A DNA stretch of 64,000 bases, from the NCBI GenBank assembly GCA_000827325.1, contig KN832892.1:124001-188000 (forward strand), given 5' to 3'. Position numbers and translations under genes: made by a program. Under the pieces are notes generated by a model. The model did not search any database, was not told where the DNA came from, and was given only the letters and a program-made list of their open reading frames with translations. This DNA is from Oidiodendron maius Zn (taxonomy: Eukaryota; Ascomycota; Leotiomycetes; Myxotrichaceae). This document shows positions 11,039-21,506 of the stretch, in pieces (within the stretch, counting starts at the first letter, position 1; every line of letters starts with the position of its first letter).

Positions 11039-11846
11039 ATGGCGGAGCCGTATAAGATAGGAGTGTTTGGGCCACAAGGAGTCGGGAAAACAGCTCTAAC
11101 GAGACGATACCATTACAATGCCTTCGATCAGGCCGTGAGAATACTCTCCTAAACTTATTGTAAAGGTTGAGCTTACATTTGGGTTATAATATGAACCAAC
11201 AACAGAAGACTCATATTACACGCGCTTTACAGTTGACAAGAATCCATGCAATGTCGAGATTCTCGACACCGGTGGTTCCGAACTCTTCCAAGAGGTGCGA
11301 CCCCAATGGATCCAGAATTGTGGAGGACTTGTTTTTGTTTATGATATTTGCGAAGTTTCATCCTTCGACCTTATTCAACAACAGCTCTGTGATGCACAAA
11401 GACTCTTATCCAATTTACATCGACAATCTCCGACTGCACCGGTAATACCGATAGCACTGGTTGGAAACAAGACGGATAAATGGGCAGCGCGACAGGTCCT
11501 AGAAGAGGAAGGACATTTATTGGCAGACGAATATGAAGCTATATTCTTGGAGACATCTGCACAGTATGCACAAGGTGTTGAGGAGCTATTTATCCGCCTG
11601 TTGAGGAAAATGAGAGCGATTCGAGATGCGTCTTTCAACACTGAAACGAATTCGGACAGGTCGGATACAGCCAGGCCCTCGTGTCTGGTGTCTCACAAAC
11701 CCAGCACCTCTAATAAACGTGGCGAACTAACAGAAAATAAGACGGACTTTGAAATGGATGAATTCAGCGAACTTTATGATCGAGGAAGACCTTGGTCGAA
11801 GATATGGTGGCATGGACTGTCCATATGCTCTTGTGGGATGAAGTAG
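11039..11846 (+). pseudogene. Ras-like small GTPase with lost splice acceptor
   Basis: ATG at 11039 opens MAEPYKIGVFGPQGVGKTAL, with the P-loop GPQGVGKT. After a GTGAGA donor at 11135, the coding sense resumes at 11190 with YEPTTEDSYY (switch I region). It continues with LDTGGSE (G3), NKTD (G4) and ETSAQ (G5), then a basic, polar tail ending CSCGMK, which is not a CaaX box. The intron that would join the exons (11135-11189, 55 nt, phase-correct) ends in AA where AG is required, and an in-frame TAA blocks read-through. All other motifs are intact, so the damage looks recent, or the base is an error. Ras-family switches act at membranes in growth signalling; this tail lacks the usual lipidation motif. 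Confidence 0.65.
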
Positions 11847-12136
11847 GAATAACTTCGTCCTTTTCATTTTATTTTGAGGGGCTTCCTTCTAATCTCTGTA
11901 TAACTTATCTAGCCAATGGAGGGCTCTGCGTTCCATCTCCGTGAACACTTTACTTCAACCCCCCATTCCCTCTGAAGCCTGGGCTTGTGCCTCCGCTCTC
12001 AGAGTCATGTCTCAACGTCCTTCGCACCGATAAAACGCATGTAGCTATCTGGAGAGCCGGGACGATGTATGCTGGCTGATGCGTCCAAAAGGAATAACCC
12101 TCGCTATAGCGGCTTGATCGTGACACAGAGTCATCG

Positions 12137-12576
12137 GTGCGTACCTCCTTAGGGTGTTTGGATAGGCGATATTCGTACCTGGACATGCAAAGCATTACGG
12201 TCCTCCGCGGTCTGCTTGCGATGATCATGGTCAATACTATTATCCTTTGCACTCCGATGATTGTTCTAGCATACCTTGAGAGGGTGCCTAATCCAGACAC
12301 TAAAGTTTCTCACACATACGCGATATGGGAAGATGTCCAGCTGCCGATATTCTGGACGCAAGAGGTCGTTCTACTAGGAATCTATGTATGGCAGACGGTT
12401 CATCTATTGAGACTTGTAACTAGTCGTTAGAAACGGAAGGTTATACACTAATTGCTCATCATTAATGTCGTGATCCTGGGACGTTATCCTCCTGGGAGTC
12501 CAGTACTCCAATGATAGAAGCATGCAGGTCGAGTTAAAGGGCTTCATTGGCCCAAGGGCAAGTCGCACATGCTGAC
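12137..12576 (+). pseudogene. DUF7703-type membrane protein fragment
   Basis: An open segment (12137-12430) reads VLRGLLAMIMVNTIIL, a loop, then YAIWEDVQLPIFWTQE and LGIYVWQTVHLLR. After a stop and one frame change it goes on with INVVIL and, at 12482-12576, VILLGVQYSNDRSMQVELKG. In order, these match the last three or four membrane segments of fungal DUF7703 proteins, as I recall them. The first half of the family is not found upstream to 11847. So this is a truncated, broken copy with at least two frame breaks. The normal function of the family is unknown. Confidence 0.5.
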
Positions 12577-13324
12577 AACTATGCTGCAAGTTTTTATGTG
12601 GAATATAATTAATGGCATGGTAGGTAAAAATATTTTGAAATAGTTGGCGTCAGGAAAAGTATTTGATGTGTTCGCGAAGGCTTGCAAAATACGAGAAAGT
12701 GATGCGAAAGTGGTGGCGTGGGTTAAAGGGTAGTATGCGAGAGCAGCAGATAGTGCTATGAGAGTTATCTGTAGGGCTTGTAGGGAGGGCTAAAGGTCCA
12801 GGAGTCCTTTCACATGCTAGGCTTCAGATTATTTTATAGTTGTCAATCTTATAGAATTTGGTGAGTCGTTCGTTTGTCCTTCTCGATGGCCTTGAACCAT
12901 ACCTGTCTTTCAAGATTTACCGGGAACATCCCACCTGACATGAATTATACTATTCAATAATAGTCGAATGCGATAACCCTTATGCAGGAGGCTCGAAGGG
13001 GGTTCACTGGGAATTACGCAGATAAATCACGGCCACCAAGTATTCGCTATCTTCGAGTATATCGAGACCAATCGCTACCGTCTCCTTTAAGCTCTGCGTC
13101 CATTAGTTATACATAAAGGGTGGCTTCTTAGCTGCAGCGATCCTGCTGTTGAGGCATAATACAGGGTATTGTCGGAGTGGTCAAACCTCTTCACTTAACC
13201 CCTTTATGCCGCTGCCGCACGCGACACCTTGCCATTCCGCTCTAGGCTATAAGCCTTCCTACATATTTCTGGTATTGGCCATTGTTTCAGGGCTTAAAAA
13301 CTCGCCAGCTGCAGCCAGTCAAGC
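12577..13324. other. Intergenic, no gene recognised
   Basis: About 750 bp with short frames only; nothing identifiable before the LINE fragment begins. Confidence 0.4.
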
Positions 13325-13905
13325 TTAGAGGTTAAAGTATTGCTGCTTGTCCCCTTGCTCTTCCACCTCCGTCTCTCCATCTCCCATCTCCTCATCCTCC
13401 TCTTCTACCCTCAGCACCACTTGCAATTGGAGCCTTTCCGTTTCTTTCACAAATTGAGTCACCTCCTTAATAGTTGTCATGTCTGGACTCCACTTCTCTT
13501 TGCTCCCATCGACTTGCTTCCTTGTTCGTCTCTCAATCCTGCCACTCCATCCACCTAATGAGAACGACAAGTCGCCTCTCCGTTCCCTAAACGCTTCCTG
13601 CAGCGCTCGTCTAAGCCCGGACTATTGCAGACACTAGAAGAGGAGATGCCGCACCGTTTCCGACTCCGCCCCGTATAGGCAGCTTGCCGAATCCGCTTTA
13701 CGTATGCGTGCCATATGACTATCGAGGCCCAAGTGTTTTGTTTATAGTTGTACTAGGATGATTGCGTCTCGTCTACTTAGAGTATTGTAGACCTTGGCCA
13801 TGTGCTGTTGCGACAACGCCCTGTCGATGGTTCTGGTAAACGTACCTGCAAGAGTCCGACTAAAGTGCTGACAGTGTCTCCGGCGGACCTTTAAAAATAG
13901 GAAGA
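13325..13905 (-). mobile_element. Tad-type LINE, 3' end fragment
   Basis: Reading the minus strand gives the C-terminus of a Tad1-like non-LTR retrotransposon polyprotein: the end of the RNase H region (RTIDRAL, then KVYNTLSRRDAIILVQL, HLGLDSHMARIRKADSA), a degenerate zinc-knuckle-like segment (CLYGAESETVRHLLF) and the tail LSFSLGGWSGRIERRTRK, ending in a glutamate-rich stretch at 13325. At least two or three in-frame stops interrupt it. No 5' part is seen; 5' truncation is usual for LINEs. The reverse transcriptase and endonuclease regions are absent. Confidence 0.7.
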
Positions 13906-14092
13906 TGAGGGTAGGCCATAGAGGAGCCTAAGGAGAACAGCAGAGAGACATTGAGAATCTCGAGATCCCGCTTGATGTATACTGTGAAAAAATCATTGAA
14001 ACCACAATAGATGGTCTCGTCAGGTCCCTTGCCAAAATAGGCACTTTGTTTGTAACAGTGCTTATATTGACCGCCAGGTAGAAGTCTTTCCT

Positions 14093-15049
14093 CTATGCCA
14101 TCCTCCCCTCCTCCTCTTCTTCGTCTCTATCGTCCTCATCCTCGTCTTCCCGGTCTGTATGATGGTACTCTATATAGAGCACCGTCCCAACCTCTTTAAA
14201 GTCTCTGCTTCGAAGACTTCTCCAGTGTGGCACTTTGTGATGGCGATAGCCCTGGATCTGGTTTCGATAACGTCTCCGCACGACTATATCCATTAAATCT
14301 AACATCTGAATCACCATGTTTTCGGTGCAGCTCTCCATCGCGCAAGCCGCCACTTTCCATCCCTCCACAAGCTCTGCATCTTCGCGAAGAGTCATAGAAT
14401 TCGCAACCTTCATCGTTCCTACCGCCCACACGATCGCACACTCTGCCTGCGGCGTATCGCAAAAGTCATGCACCAGGTCGTACAATACTCCCATCCTCAA
14501 CAGGTTATCTCCGTCGCCATAGTTGTCCTCCAACCGTCTCCAATAAAAGCTCCGCTTCGATGGTGCTCTGCATGCCGTCGCCTCGTTTTCATCAAGGATG
14601 CCGGTGTCGGCCAAAATTGAAGGCGGCTGTCTTGGCAGCATACGGCGCCAGGACGCACCACTACGCACAAACGCTCGCGGGTGCTTCACGATCGCCAACC
14701 TCGACCAGCCGGGACTGGTGCAGTAGGATGTCTGGCCACCTATCCCAGAGCGTGTCCCAGAGCGTATGGTGAAGGTTTGGCCGTGCCGCGTCTCGAAGAA
14801 GCCAGGAAAGAGTTCCTCGAGAAGGGGGTTAAAGCGTGGAAGGGCAAGATGAGAGTCAGGGCCGCGCAGTGACGACACTGGCTGAAAGAAAAGCTCTTGT
14901 TGAAGGCGAGTCGAAGACGCGATAAAGTCGCGCCAATTCCGGCAAACGAGGGGTGCAGTAGTAAGTAGACTGCGAGCGGGGAGGCTCAGGAGGATAAGCT
15001 CGAAAATCCCCGGGATGTTTAGGACCTGATCTTGAGATGACATCTCCAT
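14093..15049 (-). CDS. F-box protein
   Basis: A single 318-residue open frame. The N-terminus holds an F-box: VLNIPGIFELILLSLPARSL followed by PLVCRNWRDFIASS. The middle matches the fungal F-box family with FVRSGASWRRMLPRQPP. The C-terminus is a run of Asp/Glu (about 25 residues). F-box proteins bring substrates to SCF ubiquitin ligases by binding Skp1; the partner here is unknown. The start at 15049 is the first Met ahead of the F-box. The gene looks intact and has no visible link to its neighbours. Confidence 0.75.
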   Translation of the reverse strand: MEMSSQDQVLNIPGIFELILLSLPARSLLTTAPLVCRNWRDFIASSTRLQQELFFQPVSSLRGPDSHLALPRFNPLLEELFPGFFETRHGQTFTIRSGTRSGIGGQTSYCTSPGWSRLAIVKHPRAFVRSGASWRRMLPRQPPSILADTGILDENEATACRAPSKRSFYWRRLEDNYGDGDNLLRMGVLYDLVHDFCDTPQAECAIVWAVGTMKVANSMTLREDAELVEGWKVAACAMESCTENMVIQMLDLMDIVVRRRYRNQIQGYRHHKVPHWRSLRSRDFKEVGTVLYIEYHHTDREDEDEDDRDEEEEEGRMA

Positions 15050-16109
15050 TTTTCTTTTAAATAAAGGGCAAGGAGCGAGGATGTATTAGTTTCAGGAGAA
15101 ATGAAAATCGAAGATTGGTCTCAAGAGGCGTAGGATTTCCTTGCTGCGCCTCTGTGCTACCGTAGCTCTGCCTAGTTCACGGCACTACAGTACATCGCCT
15201 CGTCCGATTTGATTCCACAGCCACCGCGGGATCAAGATTTGCCGTGTTATTAGAGAGTTGCTGGAGCGCACCTCCGAGTCGAGGCGGGATAAAAACCGAC
15301 TTCGAAAGCGCTCGCCGTGTTTGATGAAGAGACTAAGTGGAATTATTTATGCGCACCGACGATGGCCGGCTCGTGTAAGGTAGAGAGGGTTGGACGAGGC
15401 TGTTGGATGTTCCGCCTCGAAACAAGTTCGTTCGACGAGGTAAAGTCGCGTAGCAAGCCGTAATCGTTCCTGCAGCAGCGAGAGGCGATCCTTGAAGCCG
15501 TGCGCTGTCACTACGATGGTGCAAAGTGGTTGCAATAAGTCACGATCGGGACAGCCTATCAATCAATGGCACTGTACAACAATTCTTTTGTTGACATTCT
15601 CTCCACTTTCTCTTCTTCTTCTCTCGTCTCCATCTCATCCTCACCCCATGTCGAGACTGTATTTTAGTATCCCGGCCGATCCATGCCTGCACTCCATCTC
15701 CTACTGCCCGCTCATGCCAACTCGCTTCAACTACCACGGCCGACAACAGACGCCCGGCTGTCACATTGGGCAGGCTAAAGGACTCTATGCAGAATCTACT
15801 GTCGATGGATCGCAAACTCCTGCTCATGAGGAGCTCAACAGTCACCACTCCCATCGTTTGATAGCGGTATACTCCTCCCTCTTCTAATACCGTCGCCCTC
15901 GCCGCCCTAATTGCTCGCCTCAATTTTGTCGCTCCGTCTGCCGTCGCCATCCAGACATCGCTCTCGGCATTCCCACCACCTCGCTGCGATATCAACCTAC
16001 GCCATACCGATATTTTGCCACATACGAATAAGAAGGGCAGGGTTGACATCCGGACGGTATCAGTGCAGCGGCCCTAACGACGACATCTTAAAGCAACCCA
16101 GGTGCACGT
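15050..16109. other. Intergenic with one unassigned open frame
   Basis: The only notable content is a 169-codon minus-strand frame at 15540-16049, listed separately. The rest shows short frames without likeness to any family I know. Confidence 0.4.
15540..16049 (-). CDS. Unidentified open frame, 169 codons
   Basis: I do not recognise this frame. Its middle reads like protein (KLRRAIRAARATVLEEGGVY, VVTVELLMSRSLRS), but the C-terminus is a basic run (RWRREKKKRKWRE) drawn from pyrimidine-rich DNA. It lies next to a Copia relic and has no intron or clear promoter. It may be a remnant of a repeat, a real small gene, or chance. Confidence 0.25.
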   Translation of the reverse strand: MSTLPFLFVCGKISVWRRLISQRGGGNAESDVWMATADGATKLRRAIRAARATVLEEGGVYRYQTMGVVTVELLMSRSLRSIDSRFCIESFSLPNVTAGRLLSAVVVEASWHERAVGDGVQAWIGRDTKIQSRHGVRMRWRREKKKRKWRECQQKNCCTVPLIDRLSRS

Positions 16110-17040
16110 GATGGGCATGTATTTTCAGGTAATGATGCTCTGTATTTTCTAAGGTGGGCTCAACCACCGCCTTTATACTTCGTGACAGGACTAGAATTCC
16201 AAATACAGTCTCAGATAACTCAAATCAAGGGGTTTCAGCATCCTTAACATGTACTGCTTCACACGCTCTATAACATTAGTATTCAGAGCGCAAGTATCAG
16301 CATTTGAGTTGATTACTCAGCACCGAAACTGGACTAGCGTCAGGATACCGCAACATGCCCCCTCAGTTGAGGCTGCTCTCTTCAATTAGGTGTCTTATAT
16401 CGACTAATCCTAGCTGCCTAATAAAGGCCTGGTGTTTCTGGGCCGTAAGGACCTTTGTAAAGCCGTCAGAAGTTATCTTATCAGTCGGTATCCACCCAAT
16501 TTGAAGCCTCTTTAGCTACTTCTTGCCGCATCCGGTGCTAGTGAACGTCGATATGTTTAAGCTTAGTTGCCAGCTTAATTGCTAGGGTTAAGACTATTCG
16601 TATAGTCGGCTGGTTATTATATAAGACCTTATATTCATCCAGTTAAAGCTTAATTTAAGTGAAGAACCGGCGCCACCAGTATAACTGGACTGAAGTGTAT
16701 AAGAGGGCTAGTAATTCGGCTTCAGTTAACGACCTTGTAACTGCTTTCTGCTTACTAGAGTGCCAGTTGATCAGTCCTCCAAACAGCTTAAATAAGAATC
16801 CTTCAGTACTTTTCCGGGTATCAGTTTTGAGGCGGTGAATGAGGCGGCTGCAGGGAAGGGGGAGTCGGAGCGCTTTATAATCGCGCGTGCACACAGCTGA
16901 CTGCTTGATCTGCGCTAGGAAAGCCAGTGGAGCCACTGCCCGCCGTTCTACGTCCAGGCACACCAGTCGGAGCGATCCGGGCGGGCTCACATTTGTGGGC
17001 AGCTTAAATAGACAACATTGAACAGTCCCAGTTAGCAACG
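16110..17040 (-). mobile_element. Ty1/Copia LTR-retrotransposon relic, 3' end
   Basis: The minus strand shows the end of a Copia polyprotein: the RNase H motif DTRKSTEGFLFKLFGG with SLTEAELLAL, and the segment near 16400 that normally precedes the 3' LTR. A purine tract follows, and from about 16353 downwards to about 16110 lies a probable LTR beginning TGTTGCGGTA on that strand. The element is a fossil: only its 3' end remains and it is broken in several places. No second LTR was found in the window. Confidence 0.65.
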
Positions 17041-17443
17041 CGAATTACAAATGGTATTATTTAACCACTTAAATAAAAGAAGGAAAAGGATCTTTTTCAA
17101 AGAAAAAAGTCAAGAAATATAGTAAAAAGGGGGATATAATCTTACTTTAGGTCACTCCATTTCGTGCATTCTCTCGGCATTTCCATTATTGCATTTCACT
17201 CTCCTAGCATTTCACTCTATTTCGGGGTCTTTCTTGCCCGAACTAACTGGCAGCAGCTTTTTCCTGCAGTCTCACCCCAATCCTATCCAAGCCGGGTCAG
17301 TTTCCAGCCATATTATTCTTCTAGCAGGTGATTCAACTACTAATCGCATGTACGGGGTCACTAGTCCCAAATTTTGCACCCAGGGTGAGCGTAGGCTGAT
17401 TTGAATTTTGACGCAGTGATCGCCATCGTCCGCCGTATCGCAT
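17041..17443. other. Intergenic, AT-rich
   Basis: About 400 bp between the Copia relic and the 3' end of the FAD enzyme gene. No gene or repeat is recognised. Confidence 0.4.
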
Positions 17444-18434
17444 CTACATTTTGGGCCCCTCAGCCTGCAAGTCATGCGCCATTCCCACCCCCGCGAACGT
17501 CCCCATTTGCATCGCCTGCATGACATTCTTCATCGGGGTCGCGCAATCTCCTGCCGCATAAACTCCCTTGACACTGGTGGCTCCAAATGGTGGTGTTACT
17601 TTGATATCTCCACCAGGCGTCAACTCCACACCTAACTGCTCTGCAAACGGGCCGTTAAGCTTCGTGGGCGGCCTGTGCGCAAGGAACGCCTCCTGAACAG
17701 AGCTTCCATCTGCAAAGGTAATAGTAATTCCGCTACCCTCGGCACCAAGAGCGAGACGAGCGATCTCCCGGTCGTCTGTTGTGATGGCGGTATTGTTTCG
17801 GCCGAGGAGGTCTACGATTGCGGTGTGCACGGCAGGGTTGTTTGAGGTGTAGATCACAACCTTGGAGGTTATTTGCTTGGCACTGCGCGCGAGGGCAGTG
17901 GCTACTGCGGGGACGGAGGTCTCCCCCAGGGCAAGGACTCCGGCGGAGGGTTTTCCGGCATCTTCATAACCGTGGCAGAAGAGGCAGTGGTAGCTGGAAG
18001 AGTTAGTGTTATTCACTATAGCAGAATGGGGAAAAAACGCACATGGATCGACCCCAGCACTCATCATATCCCTTGATATCAAGCGGCAAATCAGTGACAC
18101 CACTAGCAAGCAAGACTCTCCTGCCAGTGAACGTTGTCCCATCTGCAGCCGTGGCCGCAAAGTCGCCCGCACTCGTCGTCTCGACCTTGGCAACTTCGCA
18201 ATCCTTAAATGAGATCGTGTTGTACCGCTCCAAGATCTCCTTGCGCGTCGCGCCCCTAAAGGCAGCGGGGTCTTTGTGATCCCATGTGGGTATGGTATGC
18301 ATATGCGCCGAACGCGCGTTGCGGAAGAGCGAGCTGTCAAAGACGATGGCAGTGTGCAGCTGGCGGGCAAGGGCAAGAGCTGCAGACAGGCCGGCAGGAC
18401 CTGCGCCGATGATGAGGGCGTCAACGAGAGGCAT
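17444..18434 (-). CDS. FAD/thioredoxin-reductase-like oxidoreductase (GliT-like)
   Basis: Two exons, 18043-18434 and 17444-17993, with a 49-nt intron (donor GTGCGT), give 313 residues. The FAD loop is IIGAGPAGLSAALALAR near residue 8. The redox pair is CLFC in HCLFCHGYED, which replaces the CATC of true thioredoxin reductases and matches the GliT/HlmI-type dithiol oxidase group. The C-terminal flavin motif is GVYAAGDCATPMKNVMQA. Such enzymes use FAD and NADPH or O2 to make or break disulfides, some in epidithio-metabolite pathways. No NRPS for such a compound lies beside it, so that role is unproven. A TATATACTCC box lies about 120 bp upstream. The gene looks intact. Confidence 0.85.
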
Positions 18435-18646
18435 GTTTGCTCTGGTGGTTGTTAAATTTCAGGTAATGGATGTGAAGTAGTTGGGTACGAGGTTGGTGGT
18501 GAGGCTGTGGAGGAAAGACATTGGGGAGAGAGAAAGAAGAGAGCTCTATATGCTATATACTCCATTCTGGAGGGAATGCTACGTGAATCAACCGATTCAT
18601 TACATCATATCGGGCATAGTGCAAGGATCTAGGTAGCTATCTTTTT

Positions 18647-18666
18647 AAACCCTCCGTGGAGGGTTT
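18647..18666. repeat. Perfect short inverted repeat at transposon edge
   Basis: AAACCCTCC-GT-GGAGGGTTT: nine-base arms and a two-base centre, ending five bases before the left end of the MULE at 18672. Confidence 0.6.
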
Positions 18667-18671
18667 TTAGA

Positions 18672-18807
18672 GGGACCAGCTAAATCGCTGCCATACTTAG
18701 CTAAATCGCTGCCACCTTTCCGCTTCAGGATAAATGACTCAGCGCATCACATGTACCTGCGCCACAGTACTTTTTTCTGCGCGATCGCATGTACCCCTCA
18801 TGCTTAG
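18672..18807 (+). repeat. MULE left terminal inverted repeat
   Basis: Inverted match to 20855-20990; ends in CGCATGTACCCC and ATGCTTAG. Confidence 0.85.
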
Positions 18808-20854
18808 TACCATCAACCTCATTTTTTTCACCACCTCCTGCAACCACCACAACATTCAACAACACCATGTTACTCTCACTAGTACAATATCTCTTCTGCC
18901 ACCACCTGAGGCTATTTATCCTGATCCAGAGGCTGCCTATACAGCCATCCAGTTACCTGTAAAGGGCCAGGGATATGCCTTCAAAAAGCGTGAGAAAAAG
19001 GGCTCTAGGGTAGTATTTACCTATGATCATGCTAGTAAATATGATCCAAAGGGTAAAGATCCAGCTGTACATAAGTCTAAGCAACGTAAGGCTACTGGTT
19101 CAAAGCTATATAGGTGCTTAATGTTAGTGGAATTACGATTAGACCACCTCTCAGGCAACTGGATACTTCAGGTACTTGAAGGAGCACATAATCATGTTGC
19201 CTCTATTGATATTACAGCCTATTCAGTATATAGGAGCAACGCCCTTACAACAGAAGTTCGTGCTCAGATAGGTATCCTATCACAATCTGGCCTGAACCCA
19301 GCTTAGATCCTTACAGTTCTTTGGAATTCAAACCTGGAAATACCCTTATCTTAAAGGATATTAGCAACACTATACAAGAAGCTAGGCCTACTGAACTAAG
19401 TGGAAGAACTCTAATCCAGTGGCTTCTAGATATAAGATATCTATACTGTTTTAGCTGCTTTACTAACCTATATACTCTATAAAGGAGCTTAAAACCACCG
19501 ACTTCCAACCTGAACACTTCCCTGAACGCGGCCCCCTAGAACAACTAGTCTTTATACACCCCACTGCTGTCTGCCTTTAGAAGCAGCATCCTGATATCTT
19601 ACTCCTTGATGGTATATATAAAACAACCCGATTCAATATAGCCCTACTGAATATTTGTACAATCACTGGTGCTAATAAGGTGGTTCAGATTGGGCTAGTC
19701 TTTTTGAGACATGAGACAGAGGCAGACTATAACTAGGCTCTTAATTATATATATAATATAATAGTTCAAGACTCGATTGAAGAGCCAGTATCAATCGTTA
19801 CAGATCAAGAGCTAGCTTTAATAAAGAGCTTAAATACATAGTTCCCTTCCTCTCAGCACCTCCTTTGCTGCTGGTATATCAATATAAATGTATTAGCTAA
19901 AACAAAGCAATATTTTCCGGGTCCGACACAGGTTAATGGCCGTTCTGTTCGACACCCTCAGTTTCAGGACTTTTTAAGCAGCTGGAACAGGCTCCTTAGT
20001 AGCCCTTCGGAGTCAATATACCTCCAGCGGTTGTCAGAAATGCAGGCTAAATACCCTACAGCTGCAATAAAATATTGTACAGATACCTGGCTAATATGGA
20101 AGGAGGCTCTGGTTGCCTGCTATATCAACTGCCGCCTCCACTTCGGGATCACTGTAACTAGTCCAATTGAGGGCTGCCATGCAACGCTTAAGAGCTACCT
20201 TCAGCATGGCCACAGTGATCTTAGAGGTGTATTTAATAGGCTTAAGAACTTCTGGAACGCTCAATACGCTACACTTCAATCAGAGCTTGCTTAGCAGCAA
20301 ATTCGGCCAAAACACAATGTTAACATCCCTCTTTTTACAGCTATATTACAGAAGGTTCATGGCTACATACTGCATAAACTAGCCAAGGAGTATGCAAAGC
20401 TTCCTAAGACTGGGCCGCCTCCTAATAGGCCAGAGCCAGGTACTCTTTCTGGGTAGTCTATATTATACGCTTTACCAGTCTTAAACCCTCTGCCAGTTCA
20501 GGGTCGAGGTCGCCCACGTGGTGCATTAGGTGGTGTTATACGGCCTACTAGTATACGCCGAGAGCCTTCTGCCTTTGAGATCCCTTCTAGTTTAGCCCCT
20601 CCTGCCCTTAGTACGCCGCATGAGCCTCTTTATATCGTCAATTCAGGGCTAGTTCGGCTTCAAAACGGCCACCAGGATATGTATATTGCTGGAACTCAAG
20701 CAGAGAGGGGGTATATACATGGTATATCATCAATATATCAACCAGATAGTCTAGTTGATGCTGCAGCTGCAGCTATATCACTTATTGAGGGCGAGGTTTT
20801 TGACTGTATTAAGGTAGATACCGGTATTTAGTTAGTTTTAATATACCAATAACA

Positions 20855-20990
20855 CTTAGCATAAGGGGTACATGCGATTGTAAAGAAAAAAGTACTGTGG
20901 CGCAAGTATTTCAGGTGCGCTGAGTCATTTATCCTGAAGCGGAAAGGTGGCAGCGATTTAGCTAAGTATGGCAGCGATTTAGCTGGTCCC
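20855..20990 (-). repeat. MULE right terminal inverted repeat
   Basis: Inverted match to 18672-18807, with scattered mismatches only. Confidence 0.85.
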
Positions 20991-21506
20991 TTAATGGAGT
21001 GCTAGAGGTTTGTTATGGCGCGCTTCTAGTGGATTATACCCCTAAGCTAGAGTGTGATATTCGTTAATTAATTAAAGAACTTACATATCCTTTACAGCTA
21101 TAAATACGTGCCTTTTATAGTTTATCCTTCTGTGTGTGATAACCGTAGGGATATCACTGATCCCTCAGTAGTTGGTGTAGTCATATAGAGTTTAGCGCTG
21201 CGCGGGTCCGCGGGGTCCGCGGGATCCGCAACCTTCGGCCGCTTCTGGGCGCTCCTCTCCTTGGTTACAGGGCGCCTTGATAGGATAAGTGAATTCCGCA
21301 CTCCGCGGCCGCAGCTGAAGGGAACAGAAATGGACGGAATGAAGTGGGCGGCTTTGCTTTCCAAGACAAAGCTAACATAGCATAGGGGTAGGATTATATA
21401 GAGAATAGACTATTCTCCCTAAAATGACTCTTCTGTCCCATTTAAATGGCCTTGCCTCCCCTCCGTTAATCCACCGGCTGAAGACAGTTCTCACATATCC
21501 TCTGAA
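20991..21506. other. Intergenic, promoter of SDR gene
   Basis: No gene seen. A short GC-rich array of GGGTCCGC-like units occurs near 21206-21231. The stretch likely holds the promoter of the SDR gene at 21507. Confidence 0.4.

Larger units (their letters stand above)
18672..20990 (+). mobile_element. Mutator-like (MULE) DNA transposon, decayed
   Basis: Both ends carry long inverted repeats of about 135 bp: 18672-18807 and 20855-20990. Each starts GGGACCAGCTAAATCGCTGC and holds that core twice, with most bases matching between the arms. Inside, on the plus strand, are pieces of a MULE/FAR1-type transposase: the N-terminal FAR1-like region (18734-19306, with YRCLMLVELRLDH and EGAHNHVA), the central DDE part (about 19590-19900, LLLDGIYKTTRFNIALLN, SIVTDQELALIKSL) and the C-terminal part (20031-20294, LHFGITVTSPIEGCHATLK). 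Several in-frame stops, mostly TAG, break the frame, so it should not move by itself. Nine-base flanks (TTTTTAGAG and TTAATGGAG, partly overlapping the end) are only loosely alike, so no clear target duplication is left. Confidence 0.85.

Noticed and set aside
18661-20999. Target-site duplication of the MULE
   Set aside because: The best nine-base flanks match at only about six positions, so I do not claim one.
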